Assembly (NCBI GenBank): GCA_029432795.1
Contig: JARNMJ010000004.1
Location: forward strand, 81,886-145,885
DNA: 64,000 bases
Direction of reading: 5' to 3'
From: Pontiellaceae bacterium B12219
GTDB taxonomy: Bacteria; Verrucomicrobiota; Kiritimatiellia; Kiritimatiellales; Pontiellaceae
How positions within the stretch are numbered: the first letter of the stretch is position 1; each line of letters starts with the position of its first letter. Shown one piece after another: positions 41,056-48,872 of the stretch. A program made the position numbers and the translations under genes. Below the pieces are notes generated by a model. The model was not told the origin of the DNA. It ran no database searches and worked only from the letters and a program-made list of their open reading frames with translations.

Positions 41056-42993
41056 ATGAAATTTAGTGGATTTATCAAACATGCGGTGGTTGCCCTGTCG
41101 GTATGCTCCGTGGCGACGGTTTTTGCGGATCAAACAAAACTGAATATCAGCGATTATCTCAGCCTGGCGGATGAGGGGAAAATCTATCCGTCAGAACGGC
41201 AGAAGGAGATGCTTCGGCCTTTCATGCCGGAAAAAGCCTATCAGCCGGCTCCGCCTATCAGCGATCGGGCCTTCTGGAAGCAGATTGCAACCAAAGAATC
41301 GGCGCAGAAAATTTATGAGCAGGCCGTTGCCGATATTAATAAAAACCCCGCGGTTCCGATTTCCGATGAGATTTATCGCCGGGCGAATAAGGAAGGGAAT
41401 CGCGGGATGTACAAGCCGCGGTATTACCGAACGATGGAAGTGCTCGAGCGGACCGTGATTGCGGAGTGCATCGAAAATGAAGGTCGTTTTATTCCTCAAA
41501 TTAATGAGCATCTGAATGCGATTATGGAAATGAAGTCCTGGCTGCACCCCAACCACGATGACCGCGAAAACAGTGTGCTTGAAGGTAAGCGGGTGGCCAT
41601 CGATCTGGGCGCGCGTAAATTCGGTTCGGTCATTATGCTGGCGGATGTACTGCTGGAAGACCGGCTTGCAGAGGAGATGCGGACTGAGATTCGCAGCCAG
41701 GTGGAGTGGCGGATCACCGATTCCTATCTGAAGAGCTGCCGGGGCGAAGACATGAAGGGCAATACCTGGATTTGGGGAACCAGCAACTGGAATGCAGTGT
41801 GTACCGGCGGAACGTTGTTTTCCTCTTTAACTGCATCAGAAGATCCGGAAGTCCGTCTTGCCATTGTGGGATGCGCGCTCAACAGCATGAAGTTTTATCT
41901 GGCCGGCTTCGGTGCCGATGGTTATTGCTCGGAAGGGATCGGTTATTGGAACTATGGTTTCGGAAACTATCTGTATCTTGCGCAGACCATTTTTGATTAC
42001 ACGCACGGCGGAATTGATTTATTCCGTTTTGATAATCCGGAGAAAATGCAGCGGGTCGGAAATTTTCCGGTTAACTTCGAAATTCAGCAGGGTGTTTATC
42101 CGTGTTTTGCAGATGGCGGGGCAAAACTGAGTGAGGGGAACGATAATTATGCTTACATTCTTTCCGCCAAAAACTATGGTGCCCGGAAACCGGCCTACAG
42201 CCGTCCGGCCGATATCACGATGCAGTTGCAGGAATGGGCGGATCCGGTTTCGTATGTCGACCCGAACGTTGCGGACGTCGTGCTGCCGAGCCATACCTTT
42301 TTCGATGATTTCGGTATCGTAATTTCGCGAGGTAAACAGGAGGTGCCTTTTTCCATTGCGATCAAAGCGGGGCATAATAACGAAAACCACAACCACATGG
42401 ATGTCGGCAGCTATGTCATGGTGCTGGGTGATGATCACGTCATGTGCGGCGATCTTGGCGCACCTCCGTATCAGGCCGGTTCTTTTTCGCCGAAACATCC
42501 GATGCGTTCGTCCTGGGGGCATCCGGTTCCGCGGGTGGATGGAACGCTGCAGTCCGAGGGCGAGGAATTCAGAGGAGAGGTATTGGAAACAGAATTCTCC
42601 GAAACCCGCGATCGGGTTGTGCTCGATATCAAGCCCGCCTATGAAGTTCCAACCCTTGGAACGCTGATCCGGACCATGGAAAATGATAAGACCGGGAAGG
42701 GAAGCATCACGATTACTGATGCGTTTTTCGCATCCAAGCCGATTGAATTCGGAACGGCTGTTATGACGCACGGCGACTACAAAATCGTGAACTCCAAAAC
42801 GGTGATGCTGACTCGCGACGGGCGGAAAATTAAGGTGGAAATCAGTTCGGAAGGCGGAGCCTTTAGAATCGAAGATGAAGAGGTCAAAGCGAAGGCGATC
42901 CGGTATGCCGACGAAGCGTTCAGAATTGGAATTGATTTTAAGAAGAAGCTGGCTTCCGGAAGCATCACCATGGTTTTCACACCGCAGGATTAG
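41056..42993 (+). CDS. Secreted heparinase II/III- or alginate-lyase-like polysaccharide lyase
   Basis: ATG 41056 is preferred to 41050 because AAAGGA then has normal spacing. The 645-residue protein has a signal peptide ending near VFA. Residues ~50-370 form an alpha/alpha toroid (WIWGTSNWNAVCTGG; EGIGYWNYGFGNYLYL; FPVNFEIQQG). A beta-sandwich part follows, with the family hallmark HNNENHNHMDVGSYVM. This architecture belongs to heparinase II/III and related lyases (PL12/15/17/21 type), which cleave uronic-acid glycans. The target could be a uronate-containing fucan or a glycosaminoglycan-like exopolymer (inference). It is co-directional with a sulfatase 15 bases downstream. Confidence 0.8.
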   Translation: MKFSGFIKHAVVALSVCSVATVFADQTKLNISDYLSLADEGKIYPSERQKEMLRPFMPEKAYQPAPPISDRAFWKQIATKESAQKIYEQAVADINKNPAVPISDEIYRRANKEGNRGMYKPRYYRTMEVLERTVIAECIENEGRFIPQINEHLNAIMEMKSWLHPNHDDRENSVLEGKRVAIDLGARKFGSVIMLADVLLEDRLAEEMRTEIRSQVEWRITDSYLKSCRGEDMKGNTWIWGTSNWNAVCTGGTLFSSLTASEDPEVRLAIVGCALNSMKFYLAGFGADGYCSEGIGYWNYGFGNYLYLAQTIFDYTHGGIDLFRFDNPEKMQRVGNFPVNFEIQQGVYPCFADGGAKLSEGNDNYAYILSAKNYGARKPAYSRPADITMQLQEWADPVSYVDPNVADVVLPSHTFFDDFGIVISRGKQEVPFSIAIKAGHNNENHNHMDVGSYVMVLGDDHVMCGDLGAPPYQAGSFSPKHPMRSSWGHPVPRVDGTLQSEGEEFRGEVLETEFSETRDRVVLDIKPAYEVPTLGTLIRTMENDKTGKGSITITDAFFASKPIEFGTAVMTHGDYKIVNSKTVMLTRDGRKIKVEISSEGGAFRIEDEEVKAKAIRYADEAFRIGIDFKKKLASGSITMVFTPQD

Positions 42994-43008
42994 AGAGGGG
43001 CGCTTAAT

Positions 43009-44556
43009 ATGGCACGATTTGGGGTGAATCGAGAACGTTGGCGTGGCTGCTCGGGATGGCATCCTGTGGCCGCTGTGGCTTTTTGTTTTGTCGCGTTTAC
43101 TTTTCGAACCCATGCCGAAAGGTCGAAACCCAATATCGTGTTCATTCTGGCCGATGACCTTGGGATGCAGGATGTCGGGTTTATGGGCAGTACGTATTTT
43201 GAGACACCGCACCTGGATACCCTGGCTGAACAGAGTCTGGTTTTTAATACGGCCTATATGTATCCGACCTGCTCGCCATCGCGCGCGGCGATCCTTACCG
43301 GTCAGCAATCGTTCCGCACCGGCTGTTACACGGTTCCCGTGCTGGAGAAGGGCAATAGCATCGATAATATTTTTTCGAGATGGACGGTCGGCGCAGAGCA
43401 TCCCGTTTATGCGAAGTCGTTGAATGAGGCGGGATATCAACTGATCCATCTCGGCAAGTGGCATATCGTCGGGCCGAACCCCGCGATGGAAACTGCACCT
43501 CCTTTTAAGAAAAAGCTGAGTCAGCCGAAGAATGGCGACCTGAGCTGGCTGGCAGCCCACCGGACGCCTGAGATTCAGCAGTATTATCCGGAGGGCCGCG
43601 GCTTTCATGAAAACGTTGGCGGCACCTGGTGGGGCGATCCGGCGCGAGGCTATGATCAAGGCTATAACGCGCCGGGCGGCGGCTATGCAGCCCCGTTTAA
43701 AAATCCCTTCATTACGGAACAGGAAAATGACGAGTGGCTGACCGATCGGCTCACATCGGACGCGATTCATTTTATGGAGCGGCATCAGAACGAGCCCTTT
43801 TTTGTTAACCTGCATTATTATGCGCCGCACAGACCCTCCATTCCGCGTAACGAAGAGTGGCTGGCGCACTTCATGGATAAGCCGGGCGATCCGGCAACCG
43901 GGCAGGGACTGGGCTCGGGGAAACAGAAACAAGAGATCGCGGCCTACGCCACGATGGTGAAATCGATCGATGAAAATATCAAACGGATCACGGACTATCT
44001 TGATCAGACCGGACTGCGTGAAAATACGGTGATCATTTTCACTTCCGATAACGGGTTTAACGGGCTTCAGAGCTCTAATGAAAACCTGCGGGGCGCCAAG
44101 GGGCATGTTTATGAGGGGGGAATCCGGGTGCCCGCGCTGATCAGCTGGCCTAAAATCATTGCACCGGGCCGTAGCGATGAACCGATTCAGGGACTTGATT
44201 TTTTCCCGACCTTCCTTGAACTGGCCGGAATCTCCGATTACGAAGGGACTCTTGATGGCGACAGTCTGGTGCCGCTGATGCGCGGTGAAGCGATGAAGGA
44301 GCGCGCCTTGTTCTGGCAGCTTTCCAGTACTTATAAAAATCCGCCCTGTTCCATCATCCGTAAAGGCGACTGGAAGCTGATTCAGTTCCTGAAGGAAGGA
44401 AATGTTGAATTGTATAACCTTCAGGCGGATTTGAAAGAGCGGCATGATCTGGCCGCTGAAAATCCCGAAAAGGCGCAGGCCCTGCTGAGGGAACTGGTGA
44501 ATTGGCGCCGGGCCAATGCGGTGCCATTGCCGCCGGGTTCTCAGTTGGAATTCTGA
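43009..44556 (+). CDS. Secreted S1-type sulfatase (CSPSR)
   Basis: The 515-residue protein has an unusually long N-terminal leader before the hydrophobic segment (AAVAFCFVAFTF), so an internal start is possible. It shows ILADDLGMQDVG, Cys88 in TCSPSRAAILTG, LIHLGKWHI and FTSDNGFNG. GGIRVPALISWP ends the catalytic core. The active site is complete. The enzyme is long and includes a GGG-rich loop (GYNAPGGGYAAPF). It is linked to the lyase upstream and to the mutarotase gene 27 bases downstream. Confidence 0.9.
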   Translation: MARFGVNRERWRGCSGWHPVAAVAFCFVAFTFRTHAERSKPNIVFILADDLGMQDVGFMGSTYFETPHLDTLAEQSLVFNTAYMYPTCSPSRAAILTGQQSFRTGCYTVPVLEKGNSIDNIFSRWTVGAEHPVYAKSLNEAGYQLIHLGKWHIVGPNPAMETAPPFKKKLSQPKNGDLSWLAAHRTPEIQQYYPEGRGFHENVGGTWWGDPARGYDQGYNAPGGGYAAPFKNPFITEQENDEWLTDRLTSDAIHFMERHQNEPFFVNLHYYAPHRPSIPRNEEWLAHFMDKPGDPATGQGLGSGKQKQEIAAYATMVKSIDENIKRITDYLDQTGLRENTVIIFTSDNGFNGLQSSNENLRGAKGHVYEGGIRVPALISWPKIIAPGRSDEPIQGLDFFPTFLELAGISDYEGTLDGDSLVPLMRGEAMKERALFWQLSSTYKNPPCSIIRKGDWKLIQFLKEGNVELYNLQADLKERHDLAAENPEKAQALLRELVNWRRANAVPLPPGSQLEF

Positions 44557-44583
44557 AGCCGTTAGAGAAACCGGAGGTTTTAT

Positions 44584-45018
44584 ATGCTGAAGTCAAAACT
44601 GATTCACCCTGAAATTCTGCAGGCACTGGCCGGATCGGGCCATTTCTCGCAGGTGCTGATTGCGGATGGAAACTATCCCGTTCTTTCCGGATCAAGTCCG
44701 ACGGCCAAAAAGGTTTTTCTGAACCTGATGCCGGGCATGGTTGCCGCCCTCGATGTGCTCGATGCGGTGCTCTCGGCCATTCCCGTGCAGGAAGCCGCCA
44801 CCATGACGCCTCCGGCAGATTATCACCCGGAGATCCACGATGCCTACCGTAAGGCGCTTGGTGAAAACGTGGTCTGGACCGAAATGGAGCGCTGGGACTT
44901 CTACGATAAAATCAAGTCGCCCAATACCACCCTCGTGATTGCTACCGGCGAGCAGCGGCGTTTTGCCAATCTGCTGTTGACAGTCGGGGTCGTCAAACTC
45001 CCGGAAGAATCCTTCTAA
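44584..45018 (+). CDS. fucU: RbsD/FucU-family sugar mutarotase, probable L-fucose mutarotase
   Basis: The 144-residue cytoplasmic protein follows a GGAGG site. It aligns in type with RbsD/FucU: IHPEILQALAGSGHFSQVLIADGNYP near the start (catalytic His region), PADYHPEIHDAY, and VIATGEQRRFANLLLTVGVVKLPEE at the end (Tyr/Asn region). FucU interconverts alpha- and beta-L-fucose so that fucose isomerase or dehydrogenase can act; RbsD does the same for ribose. The fucosidase-rich surroundings favour fucose. It is the only cytoplasmic sugar-metabolism gene in the cluster, and the rest of the fucose pathway must lie elsewhere. Confidence 0.75.
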   Translation: MLKSKLIHPEILQALAGSGHFSQVLIADGNYPVLSGSSPTAKKVFLNLMPGMVAALDVLDAVLSAIPVQEAATMTPPADYHPEIHDAYRKALGENVVWTEMERWDFYDKIKSPNTTLVIATGEQRRFANLLLTVGVVKLPEESF

Positions 45019-45030
45019 GCCCGGATCGAA

Positions 45031-45855
45031 TCATCCCGCCGTATTCAGCACCAGAATGGTGACGGCATTAAAGATCATGTGAATTCCGATGGAGGTCCAG
45101 AGCGAGCCGGTCCGCCAGTAGCTCAGACTCAATACGCCGGAAAGCAGCAGCAGGGGAACAAACGAGGGCAGGTGAAAGTGCATAAGTGCAAACAGGATGG
45201 ATACCAACGCCACGCCGGTCTTTAAGCCTACCCGTTTGACCAGGTAGGGGAAGACCACGCCGCGAAACATCATTTCTTCATAAACCGGTGCAGCCAGAAT
45301 GGCGGTGAGAATGTACAGTATACCCAGCCAGCTCAGTTCGCCGGATACAATTTTTGCCACCTCCTGCAGCTCGACTTCGGAGGAGAACAGCAGTTCCAGC
45401 ACGAAATGCCAGGCTTTGGAAATGAGCATGATGAAGGGGATGGTCGCGAGATAGATGACCGGGGCGAACCTGATTTTCCAAAGGTTGGAAAATCCCATTC
45501 CGAGGCTCGCTTTCCAGCTGCCGCCGCGGCGGTGGTTAATGACGCCGATGAGCAGCACCAGCAGACTGTAGATGCATAAGGTGATGATCAGTTTGGCGAG
45601 CGGAATCTGATCTTCATAAAAAAAGAGGCCGGTGAACATGGCGGCAAAGTAGAGCAGAAACAGGGCGGAAAGCAGAAGAAATACCTGAGCCGTGCTCCAG
45701 GATCGGTCGGAGATCATTTCGGTCAGGTGTTTAATATTCGGCGGATTTCGCTTCGAATTACGATACAGAAATCCAGCGGTAATGAATCCGCCGACCAGCA
45801 GGATGAGGGTGAGCGCGGTTTGTAACGTGAATGATGTTTCGTCCATTTGCGGCAT
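45031..45855 (-). CDS. CPBP-family intramembrane metalloprotease (CAAX/Abi type)
   Basis: The 274-residue protein has about seven or eight hydrophobic segments. The family motifs are present: YEEMMFRGVVFP (EExxxR), ILFALMHFHLPSF (FxxxH) and SIGIHMIFNA (HxxxN). These Glu and His residues form the predicted metal site. Such proteins cleave or process membrane substrates, but the bacterial role is often unknown. It is convergent with the mutarotase gene and probably marks the border of the polysaccharide region. Confidence 0.88.
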   Translation of the reverse strand: MPQMDETSFTLQTALTLILLVGGFITAGFLYRNSKRNPPNIKHLTEMISDRSWSTAQVFLLLSALFLLYFAAMFTGLFFYEDQIPLAKLIITLCIYSLLVLLIGVINHRRGGSWKASLGMGFSNLWKIRFAPVIYLATIPFIMLISKAWHFVLELLFSSEVELQEVAKIVSGELSWLGILYILTAILAAPVYEEMMFRGVVFPYLVKRVGLKTGVALVSILFALMHFHLPSFVPLLLLSGVLSLSYWRTGSLWTSIGIHMIFNAVTILVLNTAG

Positions 45856-45879
45856 CTTAGCTTTCGCGCTTATTAAATC

Positions 45880-46016
45880 AATTGCGAAAGGTTATCGGAA
45901 CCTGAGGTGCCGGTTAACCGTTAATTGTTATTGGTTATCAGGCGTGCTTGATCTAGCTTTTTTGACAGGGCGGATTATCCGAATACCTGTTAACGATTAA
46001 CCGATAACAGCCGCGA
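45880..46016. other. Intergenic gap with TTAACCG-type repeats
   Basis: Imperfect inverted units built from GTTAACCGTTAA, GGTTATCAGG, CCTGTTAACGATTAACCGATAACAG are seen around 45911-46013. No promoter can be identified with confidence for the gene at 46032. Confidence 0.3.
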
Positions 46017-46031
46017 ATGCGGCATACCACT

Positions 46032-46436
46032 ATGATTACACCGGAAAAATGGGAGAAGCTGCACGAACGGATGGAAAAGTTCCGGATCCTGGAACAGGAA
46101 CTGGAAGAGCACTTCATTCGGGGGGGCGGCAGTGGCGGCCAGAAAATAAACAAGACCTCCTCCTGTGTTCAGTTGCGCCATACAAAAAGCGGTATTGAAA
46201 TCCGCTGCCAGAAAACGCGTTCGCAGGCCGATAACCGCTATTGGGCGCGTAAGGAACTCTGTGAACGGATTGAAGAGCGCGTACTCGGCGAAAAAAGCAA
46301 AAAACAGCAGGCGTTCGAAAAGATCCGCCGTCAGAAACGCCGCCGCTCCCGAAGAGCAAAATCAAAAATGCTCGATGAAAAATCGAAGCAGGGAACCAAG
46401 AAAAAGCTGCGCGGCCGGGTTGGTCCGGACGAATAG
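46032..46436 (+). CDS. Release-factor-like peptidyl-tRNA hydrolase (RF-1 domain, ArfB/PrfH type)
   Basis: The 134-residue protein (139 if started at 46017) has RGGGSGGQKINKTSSCVQL, containing the GGQ motif that triggers peptidyl-tRNA hydrolysis. RSQADNRYWARKEL follows, and the C-terminus is strongly basic (RRQKRRRSRRAKSK), as in ArfB, where it enters the mRNA channel of stalled ribosomes. There is no codon-recognition domain, so it is not RF1 or RF2. It probably rescues stalled ribosomes or is a release-factor-like protein of unproven role. Confidence 0.82.
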   Translation: MITPEKWEKLHERMEKFRILEQELEEHFIRGGGSGGQKINKTSSCVQLRHTKSGIEIRCQKTRSQADNRYWARKELCERIEERVLGEKSKKQQAFEKIRRQKRRRSRRAKSKMLDEKSKQGTKKKLRGRVGPDE

Positions 46437-46458
46437 AATGGCGAAAGTCTGCATGTCA

Positions 46459-46492
46459 AAAGCCGAAGGGTGTTCGTTTAACCTTCGACTTT
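46459..46492. terminator. Bidirectional hairpin between convergent genes
   Basis: AAAGCCGAAGG and CCTTCGACTTT pair with one mismatch around a 12-base loop. It lies between two convergent genes and is A-rich on the left and T-rich on the right, so it may serve both strands. Confidence 0.5.
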
Positions 46493-46508
46493 CCGACCTT
46501 TAACCTGA

Positions 46509-47510
46509 TTACGAGTCGTAGATGACGATGTAGTTCTGGGCCTTCAGCCGCTCAATCCAGCGTTTTTGCAGGCGTTCGCGTTCCTTGGCAGTCAGAATCT
46601 TTTTGATGTCCTGCCGGACTTCATCGAAGGTTTTATAGCCAGCCTGTCGGCGGGCTTCGACTTTGACGATGTAAAGCTGCGTGTCGGTTTCAATGACCGG
46701 GCTGATTTCTCCGGTGGGCAGTGTGGTTAGGGTTTCGCGCAGTTCTTCGCGCACGTCCTTGGGCTGCATCCAGGGGAAGGAACCGCCGTCGGCAGCGCGG
46801 CTTCCTTCTGAAACCGCCTTGGCGGTTTCTTCAAAATTTGCACCGGCAATCAGTTTCTTCCGGGTCTGTTCGGCCTCTTCGGCTTTCACGGCCTGATCGT
46901 CGGGCGTGGTCCCTTTATTGAATACAATGAGGCTGTATTTCACTTTTTCCGGAATGAAGTAGGCTTCTTTGTTTTTTTCATACTCTTCGCGGATCTGTTC
47001 CGGGGTAATGCGGGCGCGGCTGCCGACTTCTTCGTTCGTCATCATGCCGACGGCCATCTGTTCGCGAATGATGTCCATATATTCTTCGCGCGTTTTTTTC
47101 TGTTCTGAGAGAACCTGCTCGAAAAGAGCGGCATCGCCTTTAAAGCGATCGGTGATCATCCGCTTAATTTCGTCGTTCACATACTGGTCCGGAATCTGGC
47201 CGCCGCGTTCTTTGAATGCTTCCATGATGAGCGCGCGCTCAATCATATCGTTGCGCGTTTTTTCAAAGAGCTTCTGAAGTTCTTCTTCAAGCTGGGCCCC
47301 CTGATACTGGCGATAGATTTCGGGAAGTACAGGAGCCATGGCTTCGCGGACTTCGCCGCGGGTAATCACCCGGTCGTTAACCTTGGCGGCATAGCCGTCG
47401 ATTTCAATGGAAATCGGCTGTTGGGGCTGCGGTTGAACGCCGGGAAGGAACTGTGAAAACACAGCCATCGGCAATGCGGTGAGTAAAAAAGTTTTAAAGG
47501 CAAATTTCAT
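46509..47510 (-). CDS. Periplasmic peptidyl-prolyl isomerase / chaperone, SurA-PpiC type
   Basis: The 333-residue protein has a signal peptide (to about VFS) and a proline/glutamine linker. A SurA-N-like helical part follows (AAKVNDRVITRGEVREAM ... LEEELQKLFEKTRNDMIERALIMEAF). A parvulin rotamase domain comes next (EKVKYSLIVFNKG, AVSEGSRAADGGSFPWMQPKDV, TLPTGEISPVIETDTQLYIVKVEARR). It probably helps fold outer-membrane or secreted proteins in the periplasm. It is divergent from era with about 86 bases between the starts. Confidence 0.88.
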   Translation of the reverse strand: MKFAFKTFLLTALPMAVFSQFLPGVQPQPQQPISIEIDGYAAKVNDRVITRGEVREAMAPVLPEIYRQYQGAQLEEELQKLFEKTRNDMIERALIMEAFKERGGQIPDQYVNDEIKRMITDRFKGDAALFEQVLSEQKKTREEYMDIIREQMAVGMMTNEEVGSRARITPEQIREEYEKNKEAYFIPEKVKYSLIVFNKGTTPDDQAVKAEEAEQTRKKLIAGANFEETAKAVSEGSRAADGGSFPWMQPKDVREELRETLTTLPTGEISPVIETDTQLYIVKVEARRQAGYKTFDEVRQDIKKILTAKERERLQKRWIERLKAQNYIVIYDS

Positions 47511-47596
47511 AACCCGAACACCATAGAAAAAGGGTGCGAAGGGCGCAACGTCGAAAAGCGAATCCGCGAATATTCTTTATGCTTGGAGGGAGGATT

Positions 47597-48526
47597 ATGG
47601 TAAAACCCGCGCCCATGACTGAAGAACATGCCATAGAGAGAGCCGGGATTGTTGCGATTGTCGGCAGAACAAACGTTGGAAAGTCGACGTTGGTGAATCA
47701 TTTACTTGAAGAAAAGGTGAGCATTGTCAGCGATACGGTGCAGACGACCCGGAATATCATTCGGGCCATTCTGACAGAAAAACGCGGTCAGCTGGTCTTT
47801 CTGGATACGCCCGGGGTGCATAAAGCAGAGGGAGATCTGGGAAAGAATCTAAACAAGGCCGCGCGTTCTGCGGTGCAGGGCGTGGATGTGATTCTGCTGG
47901 TGCTGGATGCTTCCTCAAAACCGGAACTCGAAGACGACGGCTGGTTTCGGCGGATTACCCGGGAAGAGGTTCGGTGCGTCGTTGCGCTGAATAAATCGGA
48001 CCGGAATTACGACTGCTCTCAGGCCTATAAAGACCTGTGGGAGGAAATCAAAGCCGATCGTGAAAGCGATAAAGAACTTGAGTGGATGAATGTTTCTGCG
48101 TTGCAGGGCACGCAAATGCCGGAGCTGCTCAGTCGTTTATTTGAACTGGTTCCGGAAGGACCGCCGCTTTTTCCGGATGATATTCTGACGGACTATCCGC
48201 GTAAACTGAATATTGCCGATGTGGTTCGCGAAAAATATTTCCACCGTCTGGAACAGGAACTGCCGCATTGTCTGGCCGTTTGGGTGGAGGAAATTCACGA
48301 ACAGGAAAAGAAGTGGACGGTTGATGTTTCCATTATGGTGGAACGCCATTCGCAGAAGGGAATCGTGATCGGCGACAAAGGCCGTCTCATTAAATGGGTT
48401 CGGGAGCAGGCCGAAAAAGAGCTCTACGAAATGTACGGAGTCCATTTTAAGCTGAATATGTGGGTGAGTGTGGAAAAAAACTGGCGGAAGAATTTCTGGA
48501 TTCTCAAAAAGCTGGGCTACGCCTGA
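47597..48526 (+). CDS. era: GTPase Era
   Basis: The start at 47597 follows GGAGGGAGG; the longer frame from 47534 lacks support. The 309-residue protein has GRTNVGKST (G1), the switch I region with TTRNIIRA, DTPGVH (G3), NKSD (G4) and NVSALQG (G5). A C-terminal KH domain carries GIVIGDKGRLIKWVREQAEKEL. Era binds the 3' end of 16S rRNA and assists 30S assembly. Length and motifs are standard. Confidence 0.96.
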   Translation: MVKPAPMTEEHAIERAGIVAIVGRTNVGKSTLVNHLLEEKVSIVSDTVQTTRNIIRAILTEKRGQLVFLDTPGVHKAEGDLGKNLNKAARSAVQGVDVILLVLDASSKPELEDDGWFRRITREEVRCVVALNKSDRNYDCSQAYKDLWEEIKADRESDKELEWMNVSALQGTQMPELLSRLFELVPEGPPLFPDDILTDYPRKLNIADVVREKYFHRLEQELPHCLAVWVEEIHEQEKKWTVDVSIMVERHSQKGIVIGDKGRLIKWVREQAEKELYEMYGVHFKLNMWVSVEKNWRKNFWILKKLGYA

Positions 48527-48537
48527 TGCTCGATCGG

Positions 48538-48738
48538 TCAGGGCTGCAGATAGAAAATGGCGGAGGTTTTGGGGCGTGCCGGAATTTGAATTTCCTGCTC
48601 AGTCATAAAGCACAGCGGCGAGCTTGATCCAGGCCGACTTCGCAGAGCGCGGGGTTGTGAAGGCCGGGCTGATGCGGCGGCAGCTGCGGTTGCTCCGAGC
48701 AGGATCATAAAGGATCGTCTGTTCAATTCTGTAGTCAT
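48538..48738 (-). CDS. Orphan short ORF with Tat-like leader
   Basis: The 66-residue frame begins with ELNRRSFMILLGATAAAAASA, a good twin-arginine signal (RRSFM, then a hydrophobic Ala-rich core). The remainder (RPSQPRALRSRPGSS...) has no recognisable domain and stops soon. It is either a short exported peptide or the surviving start of a truncated Tat substrate. No partner gene follows, because era is convergent. Confidence 0.35.
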   Translation of the reverse strand: MTTELNRRSFMILLGATAAAAASARPSQPRALRSRPGSSSPLCFMTEQEIQIPARPKTSAIFYLQP

Positions 48739-48797
48739 ATTTGTTTTTAAGACGGGTTACCTTACTTGATGTTCAATACAGGAGGAATGTTTTTCAA

Positions 48798-48843
48798 TTC
48801 CAAGGATTGGGAAAATTGGCTTTATCTTTTCCACTCATTGGAA
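48798..48843. promoter_or_regulatory. Two dispersed TTCCA/TTGGAA palindromes (copies 3 and 4)
   Basis: TTCCAAGGATTGGGAA (48798-48813) and TTCCACTCATTGGAA (48829-48843) stand in tandem, 30-75 bases before the TPR operon start. The position fits a control site for that operon. Confidence 0.4.
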
Positions 48844-48872
48844 ATAATGGCTTTTAATCAATGGACATAGTA

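Noticed and set aside
42019..44445. 808-residue open frame on the minus strand
   Set aside because: It runs antisense across the heparinase-like lyase and the start of the sulfatase, both of which have clear signal peptides and family motifs. The antisense product has no recognisable motif; it is a shadow of codon bias.
1..45000. SusC/SusD-type uptake pair or other sugar transporter in the polysaccharide locus
   Set aside because: None of the genes has a TonB-dependent receptor barrel, SusD-like lipoprotein or multi-helix transporter pattern.
46032..46436. Second full release factor
   Set aside because: GGQ is present but the stop-codon recognition domain is missing and the basic tail is of rescue-factor type.
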